From Venturia oleaginea (lineage: Eukaryota > Ascomycota > Dothideomycetes > Venturiales > Venturiaceae): 64,000 bases of DNA. Below, one piece after another: positions 1 through 10,500 of this stretch (position 1 is the first letter of the stretch; the number at the start of each line of letters is the position of its first letter). Where the stretch lies: NCBI GenBank assembly GCA_013176395.1, contig JABMLP010000024.1, positions 372,001-436,000 on the forward strand, read 5' to 3'. Under the pieces are notes generated by a model that had not been told where the DNA came from, did not search any database, and was given only the letters and a program-made list of their open reading frames with translations. The position numbers and the translations under genes were made by a program.

Positions 1-2333
1 GAAGCGAGTGCGGACAGTTAATTCATTGTTTACTGTCCTACGTGAATGGCAGAACCTGGTGGGAAATGCAGACGATCAATACCTCGCGAAGCGTCGGGAT
101 TGTGTAACCCATTGGTAGGATAGAGAGCACTGGAAACTGAGGTATCAGGTTAGAAGACCCCATGGCCATAATGCGGTCTGGGAAATCACTTCAGTATATG
201 GCGATCGATCCGGCGAGGTATACAAAGCTAATGCTAATTCCTAGTGGATCTCTTCTCTACAACTCTCGCGTCTGAGAAGGGCCTTACAAAGACCTTACTG
301 AACAAGAAGGTCCAGACATCGGCCGCAGATCTTGTCATGCTCCTTAACGCTCTCCACGAGCAAGCAGATAAGATGAACAACAGCAGCAAGACACAACACA
401 ACTGGCACTGCAAGACGCTCATCGCTGGTATTACCGGATGTCGGGGTGGGTGTCTTTCTAACCTATGATACAAAGACTTCGAAATTGGGCTTATCCGTGA
501 CCGCGCTGATCCTGAAAGTGGAAGATTGGAATTAACATTGACGGCGAGGATCCCAAAAATCAAAAAGGCTAAAGTTACTACTAACTACAGCTCTCGGTAT
601 GACCTTCCTTCCCTCGTCGCTGTTACGCAATTAACAGCGTTCTCAAATTTACGACCTTCGTTATGCCTTGTCCTACCACTTGTTTAGTGAGATGGTTCGT
701 TGCTAAAGCACTTGCCGACGAAGCCTTCAAAGACTTTAATTCAATTCACGATATCCTCACTCTCCCTACACTTTCAGTCTCCCAATACGTTGCGCTGCGC
801 TGGAAAGATAAAGTCCAGGATCAGCGGGTCTTTCCGATTGCCGACACCCATCGCTGGAGGCTCTGGCGGCGAGTCTGTCATCTCGCAGGATACCGTCATT
901 CGCCCAAATACTACTCTATCCGGGTAGGAACTGGCAAGCAATTAGACGGTAAGGTATCAGAGACGTCTTTAGATAGCAATCTAATAATACATAGGCACAT
1001 TGACCCAAGCCTCTCGAAACTACGTCATGGATCAATCTAGCAGGACTTTCAAGAATTCCTATTAAACTAGCTGCTTGAGTTCCAATCTTGCCAGCGTAAG
1101 CTTAGGCTCCACGTTTGGAGGCGACCCAAAGCTTTATAAAGATATCTCAACTCCGTCCTTCCAGAGAGTTCCTGGCGCGCCTACAGACCTACCTGAATCT
1201 GATAATGCTTTTGTAGACCAGCATCCATCTATGAGATCGCTTTTCCTCCAGAGAGCAGCTGCTACCGGACGGACCCGATCCCGATTAAATGATCAAATCG
1301 GCCATATGCGAGAACGACTATCCGAGCAGCTCCTTGAGAGACGTCGAGCCGAATTCTTTACACTTTTCGATAGCAGGGCCGCAAAAGGCATTCCCATGCC
1401 TCCTGTTGTCCCGAATTACAGCAAGACGAGTGCAACCGAAGAAGCTATTGGGAAGACTCAAGATAAATGGCTCAAAACAGCTCGGAATGTCCCGGTCGAC
1501 CTTTTCGTCAATTTACTGGTCGCTAATCTCTCCGGAAAGAGGGTTTGGAAAGCATTGTCCCGTCTCCGCCAGCAAGGGTTCATTGACGACCTCAATAGCA
1601 GCGAAGAAACATCACAAGTTGTGACAAAGCCGAAGAGTACCCCTGCGCCTTCTGGTTGCAGCAAAGAGTTATCACAGACTGCAGAGCTGGAAAGCTTTAC
1701 TTCAACCGCTGATACGAACAAGGTATGTAGCACCGTAACTTTCGGGGCTCCTTATGCTGATCCGGTTGCCAGAGCGAAAATCTGGCCTCGTACCCATGCT
1801 TGTTATGTGACCACGTAATAGTCAAAACCAAATCCAATCTTTCCAAACACTATTGTGTTGTCCATCTCGAAGCTTGTAACTTCCGCACCCGCTTTCCGTG
1901 TCCGGTATGCCATCTAACGGTCGATCCGGGTCCGTCAGCTTGGAGTCTCCATGTGGCAACGCATCACGATGACAGGTTGGCACCACATTTCCCTACTCAG
2001 CATCCTTATGTGTGCTCAAAATGTTCGATGCCTTTATACTCATGGGGTCATGTAATCGCACATCTCGCCAAAAGCCATAGGATAAATCAGCGATCGATAT
2101 GCTCAACCTGTGTGTGTGGATCAGAGATCAAGGACCAGCCTCACTGGTTCGAGCATACAAGGATGTCTCATGTTACGCGCAGCGCCCACTTGAACACAGG
2201 GACCCCCAACCAAACCGAGTGGATGCAAACTGACTCTGACACCTCAGCCACTACAGATCTCTGCTTTGGTCCAGCAATGGCAATGCCTATGGCGTCGGCT
2301 ATCGGGCAAACTATATCAAACGTCAGACGATGA
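1..2333 (+). pseudogene. Decayed DUF3435/FluG-domain tyrosine-recombinase-like gene with C-terminal C2H2 fingers (left end outside window)
   Basis: The pieces match the order of fungal DUF3435 proteins, a family related to tyrosine recombinases. At 244-468 lies a segment ending in TGCRGG, equivalent to the TGxRPGA arginine box. It is followed by an in-frame TGA at 466-468 and then the continuation YKDFEIGLIRD. At 663-1040 lies ALADEAFKDF, then YYSIRVGTGKQLDG, equivalent to the second arginine box. At 1066-1818 lies the charged helical tail with DQHPSMRSLFLQRAA. At 1780-2333 lie C2H2 fingers such as PCLLCDHV...HYCVVH and FPCPVCHL. The pieces sit in different frames, so at least three frameshifts and one stop break the gene. 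The probable catalytic tyrosine segment (HIDPSLS..NYVMDQ, about 997-1035) is readable only after a frame change near 1015. The family call rests on motif order, not on an alignment. Some DUF3435 proteins drive Starship giant transposons; this finger-bearing form may be a different branch. Confidence 0.68.
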
Positions 2334-3123
2334 CACCAGAAGATAGACAGGCGGACATCAAGGCAGCGAAGCAGTTGAGACTGCAGGAGACTCGAGCATG
2401 CAAAGGCAGGCGACGTTGAGTGAGTAGGAGCGACGTGATGGTATGGTAGACCGTTAACTAGACATGTTTTACATCATCATCAATTGGTCACTTTGGTTTT
2501 TCTTTCTCAGGTTCATCGTAATTGTTGATAGTTGTCGCGCTCTTGAATATCCAGTCACCATACTGCGGTGCCGGCTGAATATTCTCAAAGCCGATTTGCG
2601 TCTCTAAGGAAAGGCTTTCTATGGACGCTAATGCTGTCGACATCCAAGGTACTCTTCAAGTCTATGCAAGCCCATGTTTCTACTCTGTAACGAATACCGA
2701 AAGATTGGCAGGAAGAAGATACAGTAACTTGCACTTTCGGTGTATAAAAACATCCGTCGAGAATGAAGACGAAATCGCATAGGAGACGCCAGATACCCAA
2801 CACCTTTTGGAAATCGAGAAACTTGACCCCAAATACCAAGATGGCAGAGATTTCAAGAATATAAAGCGAAATGTACCCCGCAGATTCGATCTCAGCTACA
2901 CAGTTCAGGTTATTTGTCGGGAAACTTTTCTAATCGACGGCTTGTCACGTTTGACCTTGGACTTGATTTGGAAGCATGATTTGAATTCTATAAGGATGAG
3001 GAGCTAACTAAGAGGTAGAGACGAGTCTAAGTACTTGCGACCAGTCTCGCGCTAGACCTGATCGAGCAGAACCACCACATTTAACTACATTTAACTGCAT
3101 TCGAATACCAACATAGTTCGATC
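2334..3123. other. Spacer without a recognised gene
   Basis: Only short unsupported frames occur here. The last 120 bases (about 3010-3123) lead directly into a short ATG frame that looks like the gag start of the copia remnant, so they may be its 5' leader. No LTR pair was recognised. Confidence 0.4.
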
Positions 3124-4679
3124 ATGACAACTACCAACTCCCAGGGAAGAGGATGAGACACCTTCTGGCAGCTCTCCCAACAGAGTACTCGGCAATGAAA
3201 CAAGCTATCCAAGCGCAGCCATACCTGCAGCCAGAACACATCCTAAAGCTTCTGAAAGGAAGAGAGGCCGACATCAGGATCAACGAAACGGCAATGGTAG
3301 CCCAGAACCAGAAGAACAAATCTAGAAGCGGAAAGAATGTCAGCTGCTACCTCTGTCACGGCCCGCACCTAATTATGGACTGCGAACACCTCTCAGCTGC
3401 AAAAGACACCGTCGAGAAAAGAAGAAGAGGGAAGAGTCCCAACCTCAAGAAGTCGACAACCAAGCAACGAAGTTCCAAATTGCCTTCGCATTTAGCCTCA
3501 TCCTCCGAGAACCTCAGCCAAGACGAGCTTGTGAAACTGATTTCCAAGATAGTCCTAGATGTCAAGAAACAGCGACCCAAGAAAACAGCAAGAGCTTACA
3601 CTGCTCAGTCAGAACCTGAGACTGGAGACGAGGAAACAGAAGAGGTCTCCTCCGAGGATGAGATCCACGATGAAGTTGCCCATACCAGCGTCGAAGCGAT
3701 GGGTAAGCTCCTACCCCAGCAATGGATGCTCGATTCCTGCGCCTCATCTCATATGACTGACCAACAATCTCTCTTCAGGGGTAAACTCAAGCCATTACCT
3801 ATGAAGAGACTGATTAAGGTTGGAGGCGGAATCCTTTCTGCGAGTTGTGAAGGAGATGCAGTCATGGAGGATAGGAGAGGCAATAAGGTAGTTCTTGAAA
3901 AGGGTTTGCTTGTACCTGGACTCGGAGTCAATCTTGTATCATGGAATAAACTCTTGACTCAATTTGATATTCGGCCACCAGACTTCAATGTTCTCTCAAG
4001 CACCAATGGCGAACCTGTTCTTCAAACTATCGTTAGAAGAGGAGTTCCTATCGTTACAAACATCAAGAACTTGCAGGAAAAGGGAAAGAGGAAAGGGAGA
4101 AAAGTCCATGAGCTTGAATGGGCTTTCCCTTCTGCAGAAGGCGAACCTATTCCCCTTGACGAAAGTGAGGAGCTGTTCCCATCTCTCACTAGGAAGAAGG
4201 CTCAGTGGGAGCTATGGCATAGAAGGTTTGCCCATTACGGGGCCAAGTCCCTAAGATACGTCCACAAGGTTACTACCTTAGACCAGCCAATTCCTACCTT
4301 TGAGTCAAGAGACTGTCCATGCAAGATCTGTCTTACTACCAACATGAAAAGAAGCTATGGTAGGGTGACGGAACCGAAGCAAGAAATTATGGAACTTATC
4401 TCAGTCGATATCTGTGGACCATTGCCCGTGTCAAGAAAGGGATTCAAGTGGTTCCTACAGATCGTCGAAAATGCTTCCCGAAAGAAATGGACAAGGCCAA
4501 TGAGAGAGAAGTCGGATGCACCTCAAGAACTCAGACAATGGAAAGTGTCAGCTGAGACTGAAACTGGGAAGAAGCTGAAAGCTGTGAGGATCGACAATGC
4601 GGGAATGGAACTGCTCCTAACTAGTTCGCTTATCTCTTTATACGCTCCCAGTGTGGAGACTTTGTTACCTACGAGGTAG
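3124..4679 (+). pseudogene. Truncated Ty1/copia gag-pol remnant (gag to integrase)
   Basis: A 508-codon open frame (3153-4679) carries the front half of a copia polyprotein. In order it has a gag C-terminus (ALPTEYSAMKQAI), a zinc-knuckle-like CYLCHGPHLIMDC, an aspartic protease motif LDSCASSHMT, a gag-pre-integrase HHCC zinc site (WHRRFAH ... CPCKIC) and an integrase core with two acidic residues (SVDICGP and RIDNAG). The third integrase acid, reverse transcriptase and RNase H are absent, because the frame diverges and stops at 4679. A separate ATG at 3124 opens MTTTNSQGRG and stops after ten codons, so the gag N-terminus is joined out of frame to the rest; this points to an internal deletion. 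The protease reads D-S-C where the family has D-S/T-G. This is a dead relic, not close in sequence to the intact copy at 7181. Confidence 0.8.
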
Positions 4680-7175
4680 TCGCAGGGTCCTTTGCCTTGG
4701 AAGGACAAGGGAGTGTCTAGACGTTTGGTTGATGCGATGGATTGGGGAGAGAAGATGGAGAGAACGTAGATTTTGAGGTTTGCGATACAGCTAGTGATAA
4801 GCCGGTGATAAGTTCGTGGTAGTATTCGTGCCTGTTGATTTTGACAAATTTGACGGCACAATCATGGGAAAAGGAAGCAGCTACGAAGTGAAGTCCTTCA
4901 TCTTGTTTAGAGGCTCCCCGCTCCGGTTAACTTACACCCTCGTGACGTGACAAATCTTGCAAGGCAGAAATCAGCTAGCACCTCATGGATAGTTTTTCGT
5001 ACTCGGATGTCGCCTCCGCACCTCGCCCCAATCTGGATGCACGATACGGCTCAGTGAGCCGAAGTAGAAGCCTGACAGGATATATAAGTAGGGGTTCTTG
5101 CTGTTTTCAATGTTCCATAGCCCAAACTCCCGGTTTAACTATTATTACTGTGGTATCGCATCATTTGCTCAATCCGTCTTACACGGGTTGGGCTTCTTTT
5201 CGCCTGGCAGGATGGCACAGCTCATTTGGCCTAGCTCCTGGGCTAAGCTTGCTGTGCTACCCTGCCGCTGCACGGCTTTGCCGAAAGGCCTGCTAATCGC
5301 TTAAAATTTGCTTGATTTTAAGCCTCTCAATCGCTCAAAAATGTGTATGCACGAAAAGTTGCAGTTGCCCGCTCAGGCCACCCTCTTGTGGAGGGACGAA
5401 TATCTGATAAGGCTCGTGCAAATAAGCGGCCTTTTTGTTATGCTTAATTAATAAGCGTGTGTTGCGATAGGCCAGCTCGGTATTTAGAGGCTGGATAAAG
5501 CGCAGGCTTAGTATGGCAGCAATGTCCGTGCGCAGAAAGAGCGCACGAAGAAAAAAACGGAAGCCAGAGGTGATCGCTACTATACCCGATGAGGTAAGAA
5601 CTTTTCAACCAGACCAATTTCTGAGTGTTTTGCCATAACAATTTGCGACACTCACACGTGTGAGAATGAACATTACAAGTGCGGGAGGTATAGAGTGGGA
5701 ACAAGAGGGGAGGCTGTGCAGGCTCCCTTGATTCAAGGACGCCAGACCGCGCTTGCGGATTGGATAGCGATCGAGGCTAAGGATTGTGTCCAAAAATAGC
5801 CTACTTGTCAAGCTCTGGCTGAGCCCCTCTTCCAGATCTTTACCATAGCACACTCGGACTTGCTCGATCCCTCCCACAGCTAATGCAACACTTTGGCACA
5901 GAATCGTGGGCGTGGGACTGTTGGGGAACGCGCAGCAACGCAGCAGTATCTCACACGATAGGAAGAGAAAGCCCTCGTGAAAGTTTTGCAACAGGTATCT
6001 GCTTATGGTAACTCTGTACGAATCAAATTCATACCGTTGTTTGCCTCAAGCATTGCTCGCCAGCATTCCACGACGGACAGAGCGATAAAGCCGCCAGGTG
6101 GGAACTGGGTGGGAGAGGGTGAGGTTCTGCGCCCTAGGGCCCAGGAGACGTATCATATATAAATGTCTATTACTCCGTATCGTCATCCAGATGCCAATCA
6201 ATTCGTCCCTTCTCCATTTTTCGACATTAGGGGTGTACGGTATAGATGATTGGCTCAAAACAACGGCAAGGGGGAAGAAAATAATGATGTGGCGACGCAC
6301 CTATGAGTCATAGATGAGACCTATGTCTTGGCATGAGTAGGATGGTATGGTATAGTATTTATCATAGGGTTTTCAATACGGAGCTAAATGGATGCCAAGG
6401 ATGGAACTCAAAAGATGCCTGGACAGATTCTGGCAACACATGATTGTGGATCTAAGGCCGCCAGAAACTGAGGGTCATGTTACAGATCACTTCAAGACCG
6501 AAGAGCAGGGACAGCGGGACTTGCAGAGGATGGTTGGATAACAAGAAGTTGTTGTTAGGACTGATGTGGAGGGGAATCCTTTGGGCGCACAAGAGGGGAC
6601 TGGTGCAACCAGGTCAGTCCTAAGAGAGAATAGTACGTGCAGGAGTCACGTGATATTCCCATAGTTCCCACAGCACTTGGCATTGCCCACAGTGTGGGAA
6701 GAGCCAAGAGGTGTGGGAATGCACCTTAGCACCCAGAACCAGAAGGGTATATATGGAGGACGTTGGACAGACTATCCTTTCTCTCGGTGTGGTTATCTCA
6801 TGTTATGTTTCTCACATAGGAGCTTCTTCAACCTACTACAGTAACAACCTTTTACTTAGATACAATCAAGCACAAGTCATATGCATACGAAGCAAGCCCA
6901 CCCCCAACCTTCAAACTAACCGACAGGCGTTCAGGATTGATCTGAGGATCAAATCGGTTAGACGACAATTGAATTGGGAGATACATCGGACGGCTAGGAT
7001 CTAGTGAGCCTCCAAAGAACCTGAGCAAGGGAAGGTACTTAAGGTAAGTACTTCCAGACTGATATTGCCCTTACCCCAAACCCGCGGACCAGAACAAGAG
7101 AACACAGGTGTCAAGAAGGTCTTGACATAATCAACTGTGTTGAGAAACGAGTCCCCCGTAACAGGTCAAACCCTC
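4680..7175. other. Gene-poor repeat-like stretch between two copia elements
   Basis: I see no convincing protein gene in these 2.5 kb. Two places look structured. One is a TATA-like GATATATAAG near 5080, with a basic 44-codon mini-frame starting at 5515 or just before. The other is about 6640-6860, which has a CCCACAGTGTGGG palindrome, a TATATA near 6755 and a CA-ending block, and could be an old LTR. Neither is firm. The minus-strand frame at 5605-5991 (128 codons) has no recognisable family. Confidence 0.35.
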
Positions 7176-7180
7176 AAGAT
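7176..7180. repeat. Target-site duplication (left), AAGAT
   Basis: AAGAT directly precedes the 5' LTR and is repeated directly after the 3' LTR. Five bases is the usual duplication size for copia integrases. Confidence 0.93.
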
Positions 7181-7348
7181 TGTTGGAAGGAGTATCCTCA
7201 TGCTATTGCCTCCACCTGCGCCAGCGTGGCTACTCTCTGTCACTGGAGTTTGTTTACTGCCCAATTGGGCTTAGTGTATTACTATATAGCTGAGATCCTC
7301 CGGATCTCACCCTCAATACACTTGTTACTCAACTTTCATACTTCAACA
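7181..7348 (+). repeat. 5' long terminal repeat, 168 bp
   Basis: Starts TGTTGGAAGG and ends CTTCAACA, and is identical to 12246-12413. It contains ACTATATAGC, a plausible TATA element, in its second half. Confidence 0.96.
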
Positions 7349-7363
7349 GGTTATGAGCCCGGC
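7349..7363 (+). other. Primer-binding site complementary to initiator tRNA-Met anticodon arm
   Basis: The bases directly after the 5' LTR read GGTTATGAGCCCGGC. The reverse complement GCCGGGCTCATAACC is the anticodon stem-loop of a eukaryotic initiator tRNA-Met (CAT anticodon inside). Pairing to this internal site, rather than to the tRNA 3' end, is the known arrangement for half-tRNA priming in Drosophila copia. The use here is inferred from sequence only. Confidence 0.75.
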
Positions 7364-7546
7364 ATCACGCCGCGCGCTCCTCCGATATACAGCACCTTAC
7401 TGAGCATCACTGCTTCAAATTTGTTGTTCATCATCGCTGCTGTTGTTGCTGCCGACGCTCCGCTACCCGGCGTACAGCACACCGTACCAGCACAGCACGG
7501 CACCCACCTTTACCTCTGAAGCAGACTTCAGACCACCTCTGTCATC

Positions 7547-10500
7547 ATGTCATCTTCCTTCAGCTTCAAGCTTGACCCCAACTCGCTGCCCAAGCTTTCT
7601 GCCCGCGGCGATAACTACACAGAATGGCGCTCCGCGTGGACTGTCGCACTCAGGTACGCTGGCCTCTGGCCGATCGTGTCTGGCAAGAAGACAAAGCCCG
7701 CCGCCGTCGCTGGGACTGGCGCAGAAGCTCGCGAGGAGCTCATCGACAAGTGGGACGCCGACGACAACAAGGCCATGGTCATGCTGCTCTCGTCGGTACA
7801 CAACGACCTCACGATGTCCATCGCGTCGTGCGACACGTCACCCGAGGCCTGGAAACACCTCGGCAGCCGATTCGACCGCGATACCGGCAACGCGTCCATC
7901 ACCCTCTTCCGGTCGCTCACAAACCTCCGCTACGCGGATGGAGACGACCTCAGACTACACCTGGACGAGTTCCATCAGCGATGGACTCGCATGGCAAAGC
8001 GATGCGCTGGCTCTTCACAGAGCGTCGCAAAAGCCATGAAGGCAATGTTTGAATCGGATGAGGTCAAGGGCTCATTCTTCCTGGCTACCCTACCAGATAC
8101 TATGGACCACGTCATCGACAACCTCAGCTCTCGTGACGTTACCAAGTTTGTCGACATCGAACCCAAGATCCTCGACATCTCCGACAAGCACTCCCTCGAC
8201 GCTGACTCCTCTACCGCGTACGCTGCGAAACAATCCGCCGCGCGCGGCGCCAAACAGAACCAAGGTGGCGCACGCGGAACGCGTCCGGCTACTAATACTA
8301 CCGAATGCTCCTGGTGCCGCAAGCACAACATGACGTTCATTGGGCACGCCTACACGAACTGTAACGACCTCAAGAAACACAAGGAGCAACAGCAGCGCAA
8401 AGGCAACGGCGCGCCAAAGGAGACGAAGAATGGCGCAAAACGTCAAAAGGCGAACAACGCGAACGCCGCTGAATCATCAGACGATGAGGACGACGAGGAC
8501 AGCGCAACTGAGGTGGTGAGCTTCATAGCACATTACCGCGCCACCAACGCCACTGCCGGCGCAACCATTGACCTGACTGGATCACCACCGCAGTCGACGC
8601 GGACCACGATGATCAACGTAAACGGCAAGCAATCACGCGAAACTATAAGTGCTCACGCCGCAATACGTCGGCCCTCAGCAATCGATCCTCCCACAGTATG
8701 GCTTCTTGACACTGGTGCCTCGCGGCACATGACTGGCTGCGCCGATGATTTCGTGTCCTTGTCACCCAAGCAAGGAACGATCACGGTGGCCGGCGGTATC
8801 AAGTTACCCATCAATGGTGTTGGACTCGTTCGATTACGCTGCAGAATGCCTGACAGATCCACCAAGATCGTCGAACTGACCAACGTCCTCTACAGTAGCG
8901 AGCTCTATGGTACACGGCTCTTCTCCTGGAGTTATGTCCGTCACCATCACAACCTCGAATTGCACGGCAAAGCAAACGACATCTTCCTCACGCGCAACGG
9001 CGCCACGGTACTGTGGGCACGGCACGCGGACGGCGTTGTACAAATCCAAACTAAAACGAAACCCACAGCGCACGTTGCCTCGACCGAATCCCACGCGCCA
9101 ACTAACCGAGACCTGACGCGCAAATCGTCACTACACAAAACCGAGACCGCACCTGCTGCAACCGTCAGTGCACCATCTTGGCCAACACTGGCGCAGAAGA
9201 CTGCATGCTTCTCATCGTATACGGAGTTTCATCACTCAGTCGGTCATCTTCACGTCCCAAACCCTGCAAGGATATACAATGATGGGCACCTGGTACCGGC
9301 GAAACCTCATGACTTCCACTGCGACATGTGCTCCCTCAGCAAGTCCAAGCGACAGCGGCCTGCGCCATCCCCACCAGTACTGGCGCGCACCATCAAGCCG
9401 CTCGAAGTCATACACTCAGACTTGTCAGGGAAGTTTCCTCGCCCAAGCCTTGGAGGCGCACGTTACTTCATATCCTTCATCTGCCAAGCAACTCGCTACT
9501 CCTGGATCAAGCTTCTTAAGCTGAAGTCTGATGGCCCCCAGGCGATCCGCGAATTCATCGCCTTCGCAAATACTCAATACAACGCTCAGATGAGTACTGC
9601 GAACATCCACATACACAGCTCTACGGTAAAACGCTTCAAGTCTGACAACGGCGGCGAATACCGCGCCGCTGCCCAGGACCTTCGGCGCATGGGCATACAA
9701 CATGACATGGTCCCACCTTACCATCATGAGCTCAATGGCGTCGCAGAACGGTGGAATCAGTCCATCATTCAGATCGCTCGATCAATGATCCCTACTGACA
9801 GTCAGCTGTTCCTTTGGGGTGAGGCTGTGCAGACAGCCAATTTCCTCAAGAACATATCCCCTCACGCTGCTGACAAACTGGGTCGTACGCCGCATGAATT
9901 ACTCATTGGCGCGAAACCATCCATCAAGCATCTGCACCCATTCGGCTCCAAAATCTTCGCTCACATACCTGTAGAAGCTCGCAAGCCTGGCTCCAAGCTC
10001 TTGCATAGAGCGGAGGAAGGCATCTTCGTTGGGTATGGGCGCAATACCAAAACTGCGAGGGTCTACATCCCATCGCGTCATGTCATCATGGAAACTCGCA
10101 ACCTGCGCTTTGAGCCTTTCTCAAGGTCTCAGACTGCGCCGTATTTCCAACCTGTGGCGGAGAATGAGATACCAGCTGCTGAACCAGTCTCTACATCTCC
10201 AAGACGGCCTCAAAACAAAGATCGTCGGCCGTCGGGGGACACTTTTGCCACACCTCCTACATCACCAACGTGGTCCACGACGACAGCGTACACCCCATCC
10301 CGGCTTGAAGCTGGGGTACCTTTGGACCACTCGTACGATCAGCCTGCGCCAACGCCTGTGCAGCCCAGCGCAGAAAATGGACAACACACGCGCTCCGCTC
10401 CACCCACCTCTGCACCCGGCGCTGGAGCAAGAGGAACTCGAAGGGAGACGCGACCGTCACAGGACCTGTCTGATCCAGTCGAGCTCCGACGCTCCAAACG

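Noticed and set aside
5605..5991. 128-codon minus-strand frame as a transcription-factor fragment
   Set aside because: Its resemblance to fungal transcription-factor middle regions was too vague to support a call.
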